DNA from: an uncultured Lachnospiraceae bacterium
Lineage (GTDB): Bacteria > Bacillota > Clostridia > Lachnospirales > Lachnospiraceae
Assembly: GCA_947169235.1 (NCBI GenBank)
Contig: CAMVOY010000019.1
Span: forward strand, 1-39,337
DNA length: 39,337 bases
Reading direction: 5' to 3'
Shown here in pieces: positions 14,279 through 22,129 of this stretch. The notes below the pieces were generated by a model that made no database searches, was not told where the DNA came from, and saw only the letters and a list, made by a program, of their open reading frames with translations. The first letter of the stretch is position 1, and every line of letters begins with the position of its first letter. The translations under genes were made by a program, and so were the position numbers.

Positions 14279-16657
14279 ATGAATAAGAAGGTACTCAAAA
14301 CATTAGAATATGACAAGATCATCGACAGACTGGTGCACGAGGCGGACTCCGATGCAGGCAGGGAAAAAGCGCGTAAGATCGTCCCCCTGTCAGATCGTGA
14401 CCGCATCATAGAGCTTCAGGCTCAGACAACTGCTGCCGTAAACCGTATACTGAAGGATGCCAAGCCCTCCTTCAGCGGACTGAAAGACCCCAGGCGCGAC
14501 CTAAAGCCTCTCGAAAAGGGCGGTACACTGGGAGCCGGTGAGCTGCTCGGCATCTGTCGTCTTTTTGAGATCGCAAAGGCAGCTATCGCCCATGATGAAA
14601 AGCTCGAGGATTACGAGGACGTACTTACAGGACAGTTTAGGTCACTTACCGACATCCCGGAGCTACGCGCGGAGATAAAAAGATGTATCATAGGACCCGA
14701 TGAGATTGCTGATGACGCAAGCTCGGAGCTTGCTTCCATCCGTCGCACGATAAACGGAATGGATGGGCGTATCCGCGACCAGCTTAACAAGACCATCGCC
14801 CAATCATCCGGAATGCTCAGGGAGAATCTCGTCACGATCCGCGACGGCAGATACTGTCTCCCCGTCAAAAGTGAACATAAGGGTTCGTTTCCCGGCATGG
14901 TGCACGATCAGAGTTCGACCGGCTCGACATTTTTCATAGAGCCAATGGCCGTCGTCGAACTCAACAACGAACTCGCGTCCTGGTTTGCAAAGGAGCAGGC
15001 CGAGATCCAAAAGATACTCGCGGACCTTTCAAACCTGACCGCACCGTATATTGCTGATATCGAGAGAGATTTTCTCCTTTTGTCGGATCTTGATCTCATC
15101 TTTGCCAAAGGAATGCTCTCAAAGAAAATGAGAGGATCCGAGCCTCTGTTTCAGGGCAAATACATACAGATCAGACAGGGACGCCATCCGCTGATCCCGG
15201 ATAAACAGGTTGTTCCCATCGACGTTTCGCTTGGTAAAGACTATGATCTTTTAGTGATAACAGGGCCGAATACCGGTGGAAAGACCGTAACACTTAAAAC
15301 AGTCGGCTTACTCACTCTGATGGGTCAGGCGGGATTACATATCCCGGCGAATGATCGCTCTCACCTAAGAGTCTACGATGAGGTTTTCGCCGACATCGGT
15401 GATGAACAGAGCATCGAGCAGTCGCTCTCGACATTTTCATCGCACATGACCAATACGGTTGAAATATTGAAAAAAGCCACCAGCCGCACTCTCGCTCTTT
15501 TTGACGAGCTGGGCGCGGGCACCGATCCGACTGAGGGTGCCGCACTCGCGATCGCGATCCTCGATCACCTGCACAAAAAACACATCACCGCGATGGCGAC
15601 CACTCACTACAGCGAGCTGAAACTCTACGCTCTGCAGGAAGACGGTGTAGAAAACGCATCCTGCGAGTTTGACGTGGAGAGTCTCGCTCCTACCTACAGA
15701 CTTTTGGTCGGGATCCCCGGAAAGAGTAATGCTTTCGCGATATCGTCGAAGCTCGGGCTCTCCGACAGGATAATAAACGAAGCAAAAAAACGAATCGACG
15801 ACGAAGCGAAAAGCTTCGAAGACGTGGTATCCGGTCTCGAACAGTCCCGTGTCGAAGCAGAAAAAGAACGCGAAAAGGCCGTCAGGTTCAGACAGAATGC
15901 TGAAGGTTATGCAAAAAAGCTTGAAGAAAAGGAAGATAAGCTGGAACAATCGAGAGACAAGATCCTTCGACGCGCCAACGAAGAAGCCAGAGAGATCCTG
16001 GAACGCGCGAAAAAGGTGGCTGACGAATCCATCCGAAAGTATAACAAATGGATGAATGACCCTGAAGCTCTCAGAGCCATGGAAAAAGAGCGTGGCGCTC
16101 TGCGTGATGCCATGGATAAAGTTGACGAGGGACTTAGTTTTACGGGACCCGGCACCAAAAAGCGCAAAAAAACCGGAGCCAAAAAGCCCGAAGAACTCAC
16201 AGTTGGAGATATCGTCATGGTCCACTCGATGGGCGTAAAGGGCACCATTCAGACAGGGCCCGCTCGCGGCAAATGCTACGTCCAGATCGGGATCCTCCGC
16301 TCCGAGGTCGATCTCGATGACCTCGAGTATCTGGAGTCGGAGACAAAACAGGCGAAGCGCGAGGCTACCATCACGCAGTCAAGGAACCTAAAATCCGCCA
16401 AGGCAATGACAGTTCACACGGAGATCAATCTCATCGGAATGACTGTTGCAGAGGCAGTTCCTATTCTGGAAAAATACTTAGACGATGCGTATCTGGCGCA
16501 CCTTTCAAGCGTACGCATCATACATGGTATGGGCACGGGAGCCCTGCGAAACGCAGTACACGACTCCCTTAGGAGAAACAAGACCGTCGAGAACTTCCGC
16601 CTCGGAGAACAGGGCGAAGGAGGATACGGCGCCACCGTGGCATTTTTCAAATACTGA
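14279..16657 (+). CDS. mutS2: Endonuclease/recombination regulator MutS2
   Basis: A 792-residue MutS2 of full length. The start MNKKVLKTLEYDKIIDRL fits the family N-terminus; the open frame extends further upstream but through unrelated sequence. Core and lever domains are followed by the ABC-type ATPase with Walker A GPNTGGKT (329-336) and Walker B LFDELGAG (Asp409, Glu410), a charged coiled coil (about 520-620), a KOW-like segment and a C-terminal Smr nuclease domain (about 715-792) with HGMGTGALR. The first Smr motif reads EINLIG instead of the common LDLRG, so nuclease activity may be altered. MutS2 acts on recombination intermediates and on collided ribosomes in Bacillota. No Shine-Dalgarno is visible before the ATG. 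The response regulator gene follows 15 nt later. Confidence 0.95.
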   Translation: MNKKVLKTLEYDKIIDRLVHEADSDAGREKARKIVPLSDRDRIIELQAQTTAAVNRILKDAKPSFSGLKDPRRDLKPLEKGGTLGAGELLGICRLFEIAKAAIAHDEKLEDYEDVLTGQFRSLTDIPELRAEIKRCIIGPDEIADDASSELASIRRTINGMDGRIRDQLNKTIAQSSGMLRENLVTIRDGRYCLPVKSEHKGSFPGMVHDQSSTGSTFFIEPMAVVELNNELASWFAKEQAEIQKILADLSNLTAPYIADIERDFLLLSDLDLIFAKGMLSKKMRGSEPLFQGKYIQIRQGRHPLIPDKQVVPIDVSLGKDYDLLVITGPNTGGKTVTLKTVGLLTLMGQAGLHIPANDRSHLRVYDEVFADIGDEQSIEQSLSTFSSHMTNTVEILKKATSRTLALFDELGAGTDPTEGAALAIAILDHLHKKHITAMATTHYSELKLYALQEDGVENASCEFDVESLAPTYRLLVGIPGKSNAFAISSKLGLSDRIINEAKKRIDDEAKSFEDVVSGLEQSRVEAEKEREKAVRFRQNAEGYAKKLEEKEDKLEQSRDKILRRANEEAREILERAKKVADESIRKYNKWMNDPEALRAMEKERGALRDAMDKVDEGLSFTGPGTKKRKKTGAKKPEELTVGDIVMVHSMGVKGTIQTGPARGKCYVQIGILRSEVDLDDLEYLESETKQAKREATITQSRNLKSAKAMTVHTEINLIGMTVAEAVPILEKYLDDAYLAHLSSVRIIHGMGTGALRNAVHDSLRRNKTVENFRLGEQGEGGYGATVAFFKY

Positions 16658-16672
16658 GAAAGGATTACATCT

Positions 16673-17389
16673 ATGTCCAAAAAGAAGATAATGATAGTCG
16701 ATGATGACGAGAATATCGCCAGCCTTTTATCACTGTACCTGACTAAGGAGTTTTTTGAGTGCAGGATAGCTAAAGATGGCGAGTCCGCTCTGGAGCTTAA
16801 CAAAACCTTTAGTCCGGATCTGATCCTTCTTGATATCATGCTCCCCGGCATGGACGGTTACGCTGTCTGCAGAGAGCTCAGAAAGGATTATATGACCCCG
16901 GTGATCATGCTGAGCGCCAAAACAGAGACTTTCGATAAGGTGCTGGGACTCGAGCTCGGCGCGGATGACTACATCAGCAAGCCGTTTGACAGCAAGGAGA
17001 TGGTCGCCAGAGTCAAGGCGGTACTGCGCAGATATGAGAATGGCTCACATGTTTCACAGGAAAAAAAGACCGATGCTCCGCCTGAGGAGGTCAGATGCGA
17101 CGATCTGGTCGTAAACCATATGAACTATACGGTCACACAGGGAGGCAACCCGATAGAGATGCCGCCCAAAGAGCTTGAACTTCTGTATTTTTTGATGTCT
17201 CATCCCAATCAGGTGTTTACCAGAGAACAGCTCCTCGACCGTATCTGGGGTTACGAATATGTCTCAGAGACCCGCACGGTTGACGTGCACATCAAACGAC
17301 TCAGAGAAAAGATCCAAGAGAGCGACAGTTACTCCATCTCAACTATCTGGGGCATAGGATACCGATTTGAGCTAAAAGGGAATTCGTAA
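16673..17389 (+). CDS. OmpR/PhoB-type response regulator
   Basis: A 238-residue regulator. The receiver domain (1-120) has the acidic pocket Asp10-Asp12, the phosphoacceptor Asp in LILLDIMLP (about 54) and the Lys in ISKPFD (about 103). A linker leads to a winged-helix DNA-binding domain (about 138-235) with the typical PPKELELLYFLMSHPNQVFTR and VDVHIKRLREKI motifs. AGAAAGGA precedes the ATG. It is directly followed by its kinase gene with no gap. The mutS2 stop lies 15 nt before, so mutS2 readthrough probably transcribes both. Confidence 0.95.
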   Translation: MSKKKIMIVDDDENIASLLSLYLTKEFFECRIAKDGESALELNKTFSPDLILLDIMLPGMDGYAVCRELRKDYMTPVIMLSAKTETFDKVLGLELGADDYISKPFDSKEMVARVKAVLRRYENGSHVSQEKKTDAPPEEVRCDDLVVNHMNYTVTQGGNPIEMPPKELELLYFLMSHPNQVFTREQLLDRIWGYEYVSETRTVDVHIKRLREKIQESDSYSISTIWGIGYRFELKGNS

Positions 17390-18844
17390 ATGAAAAACAA
17401 AAAAAGACGCCGCATTCATATCTTCGGAAAGACAACGCTGATCAAAAAGCTCCTCGCTTTTTACCTGGTTATCGTTGTTGTATCGTTTTACTTCATGCTC
17501 GCCGTAGGACGAAGCTACATATATGACCAGGTTTTGGAGGAGACGACCACCTCACTGAAGGGTGCGGCAGACCGACTTGTTCGCTCCGGGATCACGGGTG
17601 AGGATTTCACCGCAAAATCTCTGAAAAAACTCACGCCTTCTTTTGATGTCGCCGCCAAAGCCGCAAACTGCCAGATCCTGATCATAGAGGACAACGGCGA
17701 CATCATCATAGATACCGAACAAAAGACAAAAACCCCCTACTACAACGTTATGGATCATGGGCAGGGCTCATTTTTGCATGAAGACGCAACCTATGACTAC
17801 ACGATCGGAGGCTACCTGAGCACACCGTGCCTTTGTATCTCCGTACCTCTTTACAGGAGTGATAATTTCCACGGATATCTCGTATTCGCCCACAGCAACT
17901 CATTCATCACGAACAGGGCCGACTACTACTATAATATCCTGTTAAACGTGTACTATATCGTGATCGGGCTCCTGCTGCTGACCTATATCGGTCTGTATTT
18001 CTTCTGTTTCATCCCTCTGAAAAAATTGCGCGCAGGCAGCAAGGACTTTGCGATCGGCCGTGACAATCCGCCCATCATCATTCATTCAAACGACGAATAT
18101 GGTGAGATGGCGGAGACACTCAACGTCCTCGGCGAGGAGCTGTCGAAGTTCGACGAGTACCAGAGAAAATTCCTCTCCGGCATCTCTCACGACTTCCGTT
18201 CTCCGCTGACCTCCATCCACGGATACCTTCAGGCCTTCCGCGAGGGTATGATTCCACCCGAGGAGGCAGCCCGCTACTATGATATCCTGCTCGCTGAGAC
18301 GGACCGCCTGACAAAGCTGACCAACCAGATCATCGAACTCAACTCCTATGACAGGGACAATATACTCCTAAACGTGACTCCTTTCGACATCCATAAGACC
18401 ATCCGCAAGGTTACGGACGCGCTCAACGGGCGCGCAGTGAGTCACAACATCAACTACATCACGGAGCTTTCATGCGATGGCCCGCTCATCGTGTGCGGGG
18501 ATTCCGAAAAGATCCATCAAGTGCTCTTTAACCTCGTGGAAAACGCGCTTAAATTCAGCCCTGACAACTCCTACATCACGATCAGGACCTCCGTGAAAAA
18601 GGGCAAGGCCTTCATCTCCGTAAGAGATACGGGAATAGGAATACCCAAGGATGACATCAACAGTATATGGGATCGTTTCTATAAATCAGACCATTCCAGA
18701 GGAAAGGATAAGACCGGAACAGGTCTGGGGCTTTCGATCTGTAAGGAGATCATGACCGCTCACAAGGAAATGATAGATGTGATAAGTACGGAAGGCGTAG
18801 GATCGACGTTTACATTCAGGCTTCCATTGGATAAAGAAAAATGA
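17390..18844 (+). CDS. Membrane sensor histidine kinase
   Basis: A 484-residue kinase. Membrane helices at about residues 18-40 and 183-208 enclose an extracytoplasmic sensor region of ~140 residues (KAANCQILIIEDNGDIIIDTE hints at a PAS-like/Cache fold). A HAMP-like linker follows, then the phosphoacceptor His267 in SGISHDFRSPL and the ATPase domain with N box (LVENALKF), G1 DTGIGIP and G2 GTGLGLSIC. The ATG lies immediately after the regulator stop codon (TAAATG), so the pair is coupled and works as one two-component system. The signal is unknown. A terminator hairpin overlaps its stop codon. Confidence 0.95.
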   Translation: MKNKKRRRIHIFGKTTLIKKLLAFYLVIVVVSFYFMLAVGRSYIYDQVLEETTTSLKGAADRLVRSGITGEDFTAKSLKKLTPSFDVAAKAANCQILIIEDNGDIIIDTEQKTKTPYYNVMDHGQGSFLHEDATYDYTIGGYLSTPCLCISVPLYRSDNFHGYLVFAHSNSFITNRADYYYNILLNVYYIVIGLLLLTYIGLYFFCFIPLKKLRAGSKDFAIGRDNPPIIIHSNDEYGEMAETLNVLGEELSKFDEYQRKFLSGISHDFRSPLTSIHGYLQAFREGMIPPEEAARYYDILLAETDRLTKLTNQIIELNSYDRDNILLNVTPFDIHKTIRKVTDALNGRAVSHNINYITELSCDGPLIVCGDSEKIHQVLFNLVENALKFSPDNSYITIRTSVKKGKAFISVRDTGIGIPKDDINSIWDRFYKSDHSRGKDKTGTGLGLSICKEIMTAHKEMIDVISTEGVGSTFTFRLPLDKEK

Positions 18845-18866
18845 CCGCTGCAGGCGGTCATTTGTT
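18841..18866. terminator. Bidirectional terminator
   Basis: ATGACCGC (18841-18848) / GCGGTCAT (18854-18861) with a 5-nt loop. TTGTTA follows on the plus strand and TTTTTC on the minus strand, so it serves the kinase gene and the convergent trmL gene. The stem includes the kinase stop codon. Confidence 0.82.
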
Positions 18867-18872
18867 ATATAC

Positions 18873-19385
18873 TCACTCTCTCCACTTCAGTCTGTGAAGC
18901 TCCCCTCTTGTATTTAAGTCCGTAAACCCGCGCTGACGCATGACTTCATATGCGATCACCGCTACGGAATTACTCAGATTCAATGATCTTATGTCCCCGT
19001 ACATGGGAATCCGTATCGCCGTATCTTCATGCTCGACGAGTATCTCCTCGGGTATCCCGGCGCTTTCCTTGCCGAACATCACATAGCAATCATTCTCATA
19101 TGTTACGTCGCTGTAGACATGACGCGCCTTGGTAGAAGCCATGTAGATACGGGGTTCGGTGCCTTTTTTCTCGAAATTTTGGTACAAAAAATCGGGATAG
19201 CTGTCATACACCGTGACATCCAGCTTACCCCAATAATCTAATCCCGCACGCCTGACCCACTTATCGGATACCTGAAAACCCATGGGCTCGATAAGATGCA
19301 ATCTCGCTCCTATCGCAACGCACGTGCGTCCTATATTGCCGGTATTCTGCGGAATCTCCGGCTCGTGAAGTACTATGTTTAACAC
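18873..19385 (-). CDS. trmL: tRNA (cytidine(34)-2'-O)-methyltransferase TrmL
   Basis: A 170-residue SPOUT methyltransferase of the expected size. It 2'-O-methylates the wobble nucleotide of certain leucine tRNAs using SAM. The N-terminal motif LHEPEIPQNTGNIGRTC and the C-terminal knot motif LNLSNSVAVIAYEVMRQ (SAM binding) are typical, as is GKESAGIPEEIL. It starts 1 nt after the cheX stop codon and is probably coupled to it. The pairing with a chemotaxis gene has no obvious functional reason. Confidence 0.95.
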   Translation of the reverse strand: MLNIVLHEPEIPQNTGNIGRTCVAIGARLHLIEPMGFQVSDKWVRRAGLDYWGKLDVTVYDSYPDFLYQNFEKKGTEPRIYMASTKARHVYSDVTYENDCYVMFGKESAGIPEEILVEHEDTAIRIPMYGDIRSLNLSNSVAVIAYEVMRQRGFTDLNTRGELHRLKWRE

Positions 19386-19386
19386 A

Positions 19387-19857
19387 TCAGCTCTCCTGCT
19401 TCAATGCGAGGAAGAGATCAATACCGCCGCCGTCAAATACCATCGGCACACAAAGCGACTTGGTATAGCTCGATGTGAAGCTCACCTCGCCATGTGAAAG
19501 CGTCGGCGGAGTGATATCAATACCAATACCTGATGAAGAGAATACGGTAGATGCGTTACCCATGATCATGTTTCCAAGCTCGGAAAGAGCTGATGATGCG
19601 AAATCATCGATGACCTTGATCTCAGTCATACACATCTTTGACGCGATAGCGCATGCATTCTTCTCGGACATGGCTATGAGCACCTGTCCGCGCATCTCGC
19701 CCGTAACTCCGACGATGATAACCCAGTCATCTGCACTGAAAGAAGCCTCCTTAAGTACAGGCTTCTGGATGGCAACTTCAACAAAGCACACATCCTGCAA
19801 TATTTTTTTGGCTGTCATCAGAAACGGATTTATATGTTCCGCGTTGAGTGTTGCCAT
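19387..19857 (-). CDS. cheX: Chemotaxis phosphatase CheX-like protein
   Basis: A 156-residue CheC/CheX-family protein. The catalytic ExxN pair is present once: Glu93 and Asn96 in SELGNMIMGN, as in CheX, which dephosphorylates CheY-P as a dimer. Other conserved parts are TGEMRGQVLI and the C-terminal PMVFDGGGIDLFLAL. GCAGGAGG precedes the ATG. No cheY, cheA or flagellar gene is nearby; an MCP lies 5 kb away. It leads a two-gene transcript with trmL. Its promoter (19897-19925) partly overlaps the end of the upstream aminotransferase gene. Confidence 0.9.
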   Translation of the reverse strand: MATLNAEHINPFLMTAKKILQDVCFVEVAIQKPVLKEASFSADDWVIIVGVTGEMRGQVLIAMSEKNACAIASKMCMTEIKVIDDFASSALSELGNMIMGNASTVFSSSGIGIDITPPTLSHGEVSFTSSYTKSLCVPMVFDGGGIDLFLALKQES

Positions 19858-19896
19858 ATCGCCGTCCTCCTGCTAGAATTATTTCGACACTGCTAA

Positions 19897-19925
19897 AGTA
19901 TAACACATTTTTTATTATCTGTCTA
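19897..19925 (-). promoter_or_regulatory. Promoter of cheX-trmL (TAGACA-N17-TATACT, extended -10)
   Basis: On the minus strand TAGACA (19920-19925) lies within the last codons of the aminotransferase gene and TATACT (19897-19902) follows 17 nt later, preceded by TGT (extended -10). Both hexamers match 5 of 6. Confidence 0.75.
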
Positions 19926-21066
19926 CAAATTCTTTTATCTTCTCCAGCGCCACCTTCAGATTTTCGATGGAATATGCATAGGAAATACGCAAAAATCCTT
20001 CTCCGCATTCACCGAACGCATTACCCGGAACTACCGCAACTCTCTGCTCTTCGAGCAGCTTCGTAGCGAACTCCTCAGAGGTCAGCCCTGTTTTTTTGAT
20101 ACTCGGAAATACGTAAAAAGCACCCCTCGGCTCGAAGCACGTAAGTCCCATTTCATTCAGCTCGTGTACGAGGAATCGTCTCCTCTCATCGTAGCTGTCC
20201 CGCATTTCCTCGACATCCGAATCACCGTTTCTCATAGCCTCGATCGCTGCGTACTGGCTTGTGGTCGGTGCACACATGATCACATACTGATGGACCTTTA
20301 TCATCTGCTTCAAGATATTTACCGGAGCTGCTGCATAACCAAGACGCCATCCGGTCATCGCAAACGCCTTAGAAAAGCCGTTTATCACGACCGTTCGCTC
20401 CTTCATTCCGGGGAGACTTGCTATGGAAACATGCTTCTCTCCATATGTCAACTCAGCATATATCTCATCTGACAGCACAAAAATATCATGCTCTTTGACG
20501 ATATCAGCTATCACCTGAAGCTCCGGTCCGCTCATCACCGCACCCGTTGGGTTATTGGGGAAAGGCAGAACCAAAAGCTTTGTCTTATCCGTGATCACCG
20601 ACTCGAGCTTCTCGCGGGTCAGCTTAAACTGGTCATCGGAAGACAGCGGGAGTCTGACGGGAGTACCGCCTGCGAGCACCACGCACGGGTAGTAGGATAC
20701 GTAACATGGCTCCGGAATGATCACCTCATCACCCGGATCGAGCATCACACGACAGGTAAGGTCTATGGCCTCACTTCCTCCGACCGTGATAAAGATCTCA
20801 TCTGCAGAGTAGTTAAGCTCAAACCTTCTCTTCAGATATCTCCCGATCTCCTCACGTAACTCCAAAAGACCTGAGTTCGAAGTATAGAAGGTGCGCCCCT
20901 TCTCAAGAGCATATATTCCCTCCTCGCGGATATGCCAGGGTGTGTCAAAATCAGGCTCACCGACACCCAGAGAAATAACACCCTCCATCGTGTTTGCCAG
21001 ATCGAAAAATCTCCTGATACCCGATGGTGCCAGCGAGGTCACGGTTTTTGATAATGGATCTCTCAT
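19915..21066 (-). CDS. PLP-dependent class I/II aminotransferase
   Basis: A 383-residue fold-type I aminotransferase, likely for aromatic or branched amino acids or aspartate (PatA-like). The PLP lysine is Lys233 in NGFSKAFAMTGWRLGY. Asp200 and Tyr203 (LSDEIYAE) hold the pyridine ring and phenol, and Asn172 is in PNNPTG. It overlaps the Lrp/AsnC gene stop by ATGA, so regulator and enzyme are coupled, an arrangement known from many Clostridia where the regulator probably responds to an amino acid. Substrate specificity cannot be read from the sequence. Confidence 0.93.
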   Translation of the reverse strand: MRDPLSKTVTSLAPSGIRRFFDLANTMEGVISLGVGEPDFDTPWHIREEGIYALEKGRTFYTSNSGLLELREEIGRYLKRRFELNYSADEIFITVGGSEAIDLTCRVMLDPGDEVIIPEPCYVSYYPCVVLAGGTPVRLPLSSDDQFKLTREKLESVITDKTKLLVLPFPNNPTGAVMSGPELQVIADIVKEHDIFVLSDEIYAELTYGEKHVSIASLPGMKERTVVINGFSKAFAMTGWRLGYAAAPVNILKQMIKVHQYVIMCAPTTSQYAAIEAMRNGDSDVEEMRDSYDERRRFLVHELNEMGLTCFEPRGAFYVFPSIKKTGLTSEEFATKLLEEQRVAVVPGNAFGECGEGFLRISYAYSIENLKVALEKIKEFVDR

Positions 21067-21548
21067 GGTGTGATCAACTGCCTTTCATCGGTATCTTTGA
21101 TCTTCTCAAGCGGAATACCGTGTTCTTTATATTTTTTCAAAACGAAATAGGTCGCACAGCTGACCACGCTCTCCATCGGTGCCAGCTTCTGTGTGACGAA
21201 TCTCGCGACTTCCTTCATGCTGCTTCCGTCTATGATAACGGTAAAATCAAAATTACCGCTCATAAGGTAAACGTCCTTAACCTCATCAAACTGGTATATC
21301 CTTGATGCGATCTTGTCAAAACCTCTTCCCCTCTCAGGTGCGGTCTTTACCTCGATCACGGCAGTCACACGTTCATCACCTGTTTTGTCCCAGTTGATGA
21401 GAGTCGGATATCCGCAAATGATACCCTGCTCCTCCATCTCCGTGATCATGTTCCTGATCTCCTCAGGCGAAGAATCAAGCATCGCTGCCAGATCCTTTGA
21501 TGACAAACGGGCGTTCTTTGCCAGATTTTTCAGAATCTTTTCTTTCAT
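21063..21548 (-). CDS. Lrp/AsnC family transcriptional regulator
   Basis: A 161-residue regulator from ATG 21548, chosen because AGGAGG lies 9 nt upstream, inside the longer TTG-initiated frame. The N-terminal helix-turn-helix (about residues 1-55, KEKILKNLAKNARLSSKDLAAML) is followed by the ligand-binding RAM domain (about 65-145) with VKDVYLMSGNFDFTVII. Such proteins bind amino acids and form octameric discs that wrap DNA. It lies directly before the aminotransferase with an ATGA overlap and probably controls it, and perhaps the whole operon. Confidence 0.93.
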   Translation of the reverse strand: MKEKILKNLAKNARLSSKDLAAMLDSSPEEIRNMITEMEEQGIICGYPTLINWDKTGDERVTAVIEVKTAPERGRGFDKIASRIYQFDEVKDVYLMSGNFDFTVIIDGSSMKEVARFVTQKLAPMESVVSCATYFVLKKYKEHGIPLEKIKDTDERQLITP

Positions 21549-21568
21549 TTGCCGTCTCCTCCTATTAT

Positions 21569-22126
21569 TCAAACCTTGATATCCAGTGCTCTGTCAAGCT
21601 CATCGGGATGCCTCGGCTCCAGGTATCTGCGTGAATCCCCGTTCTTTACGACTCTGCCGGCATCCTCCGTGACATAGCCTATCACCGATGATATGATCCC
21701 CTCTTCCGTAAGCCTGTCTGCGACACGGCTGCCACATCCGGCTCCGATAAGGACAGCTCCTCCTGACCTCAGCAGATATGGATTTATATCAAAAATCTCA
21801 CAAACCTCGATACTCTCCTGTCGGATGAGTATCTTTTTTATGTCAACCTCAAAACCAACATCAGAAGCAGCTCCCATATCCCACAAAGCTCCAAACACAC
21901 CGCCCTCGTTCATCTCCATAATGGCGGAGGCTCCTTCTTTCTCAGCAACTCGGTTTATGACCCCGATATCTGCCTGCGAGGCCAACTCCGTGATATTTTT
22001 CAGAAAGAGTTCAGGGATATGCTTTCTCAGATGATCAGCTCTCTCTCTGACCAGGATGGCACTCCCCTCAAGGCCTGCCCATCCTGCCATCACCAGCTCG
22101 TCCCCGGGTTTCAGACTGCCTGTCAA
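21569..22126 (-). CDS. Solitary AIR-synthase C-terminal domain protein
   Basis: A 185-residue protein that matches only the C-terminal half of the AIR synthase/HypE/ThiL family: LKPGDELVMAGWAGLEGSAIL, the ALWDMGAASDVGFEVD region and the Gly-rich SGGAVLIGAG stretch. Full-length members are ~330 residues and have an N-terminal ATP-grasping half, which is missing here. The start is TTG with GAGGAGG 8 nt upstream inside the end of the VanW gene, so this short form appears to be genuinely translated. It sits between VanW and Lrp genes in one operon. It may be a partial family member with a new role, or the remains of a fusion; catalysis of the ATP-dependent reaction is unlikely without the missing half. 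Confidence 0.8.
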   Translation of the reverse strand: MTGSLKPGDELVMAGWAGLEGSAILVRERADHLRKHIPELFLKNITELASQADIGVINRVAEKEGASAIMEMNEGGVFGALWDMGAASDVGFEVDIKKILIRQESIEVCEIFDINPYLLRSGGAVLIGAGCGSRVADRLTEEGIISSVIGYVTEDAGRVVKNGDSRRYLEPRHPDELDRALDIKV

Positions 22127-22129
22127 AAC

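Noticed and set aside
15437..16225. 262-codon minus-strand frame inside mutS2
   Set aside because: Phe/Val-rich composition typical of an antisense frame, and the plus-strand MutS2 motifs run through it.
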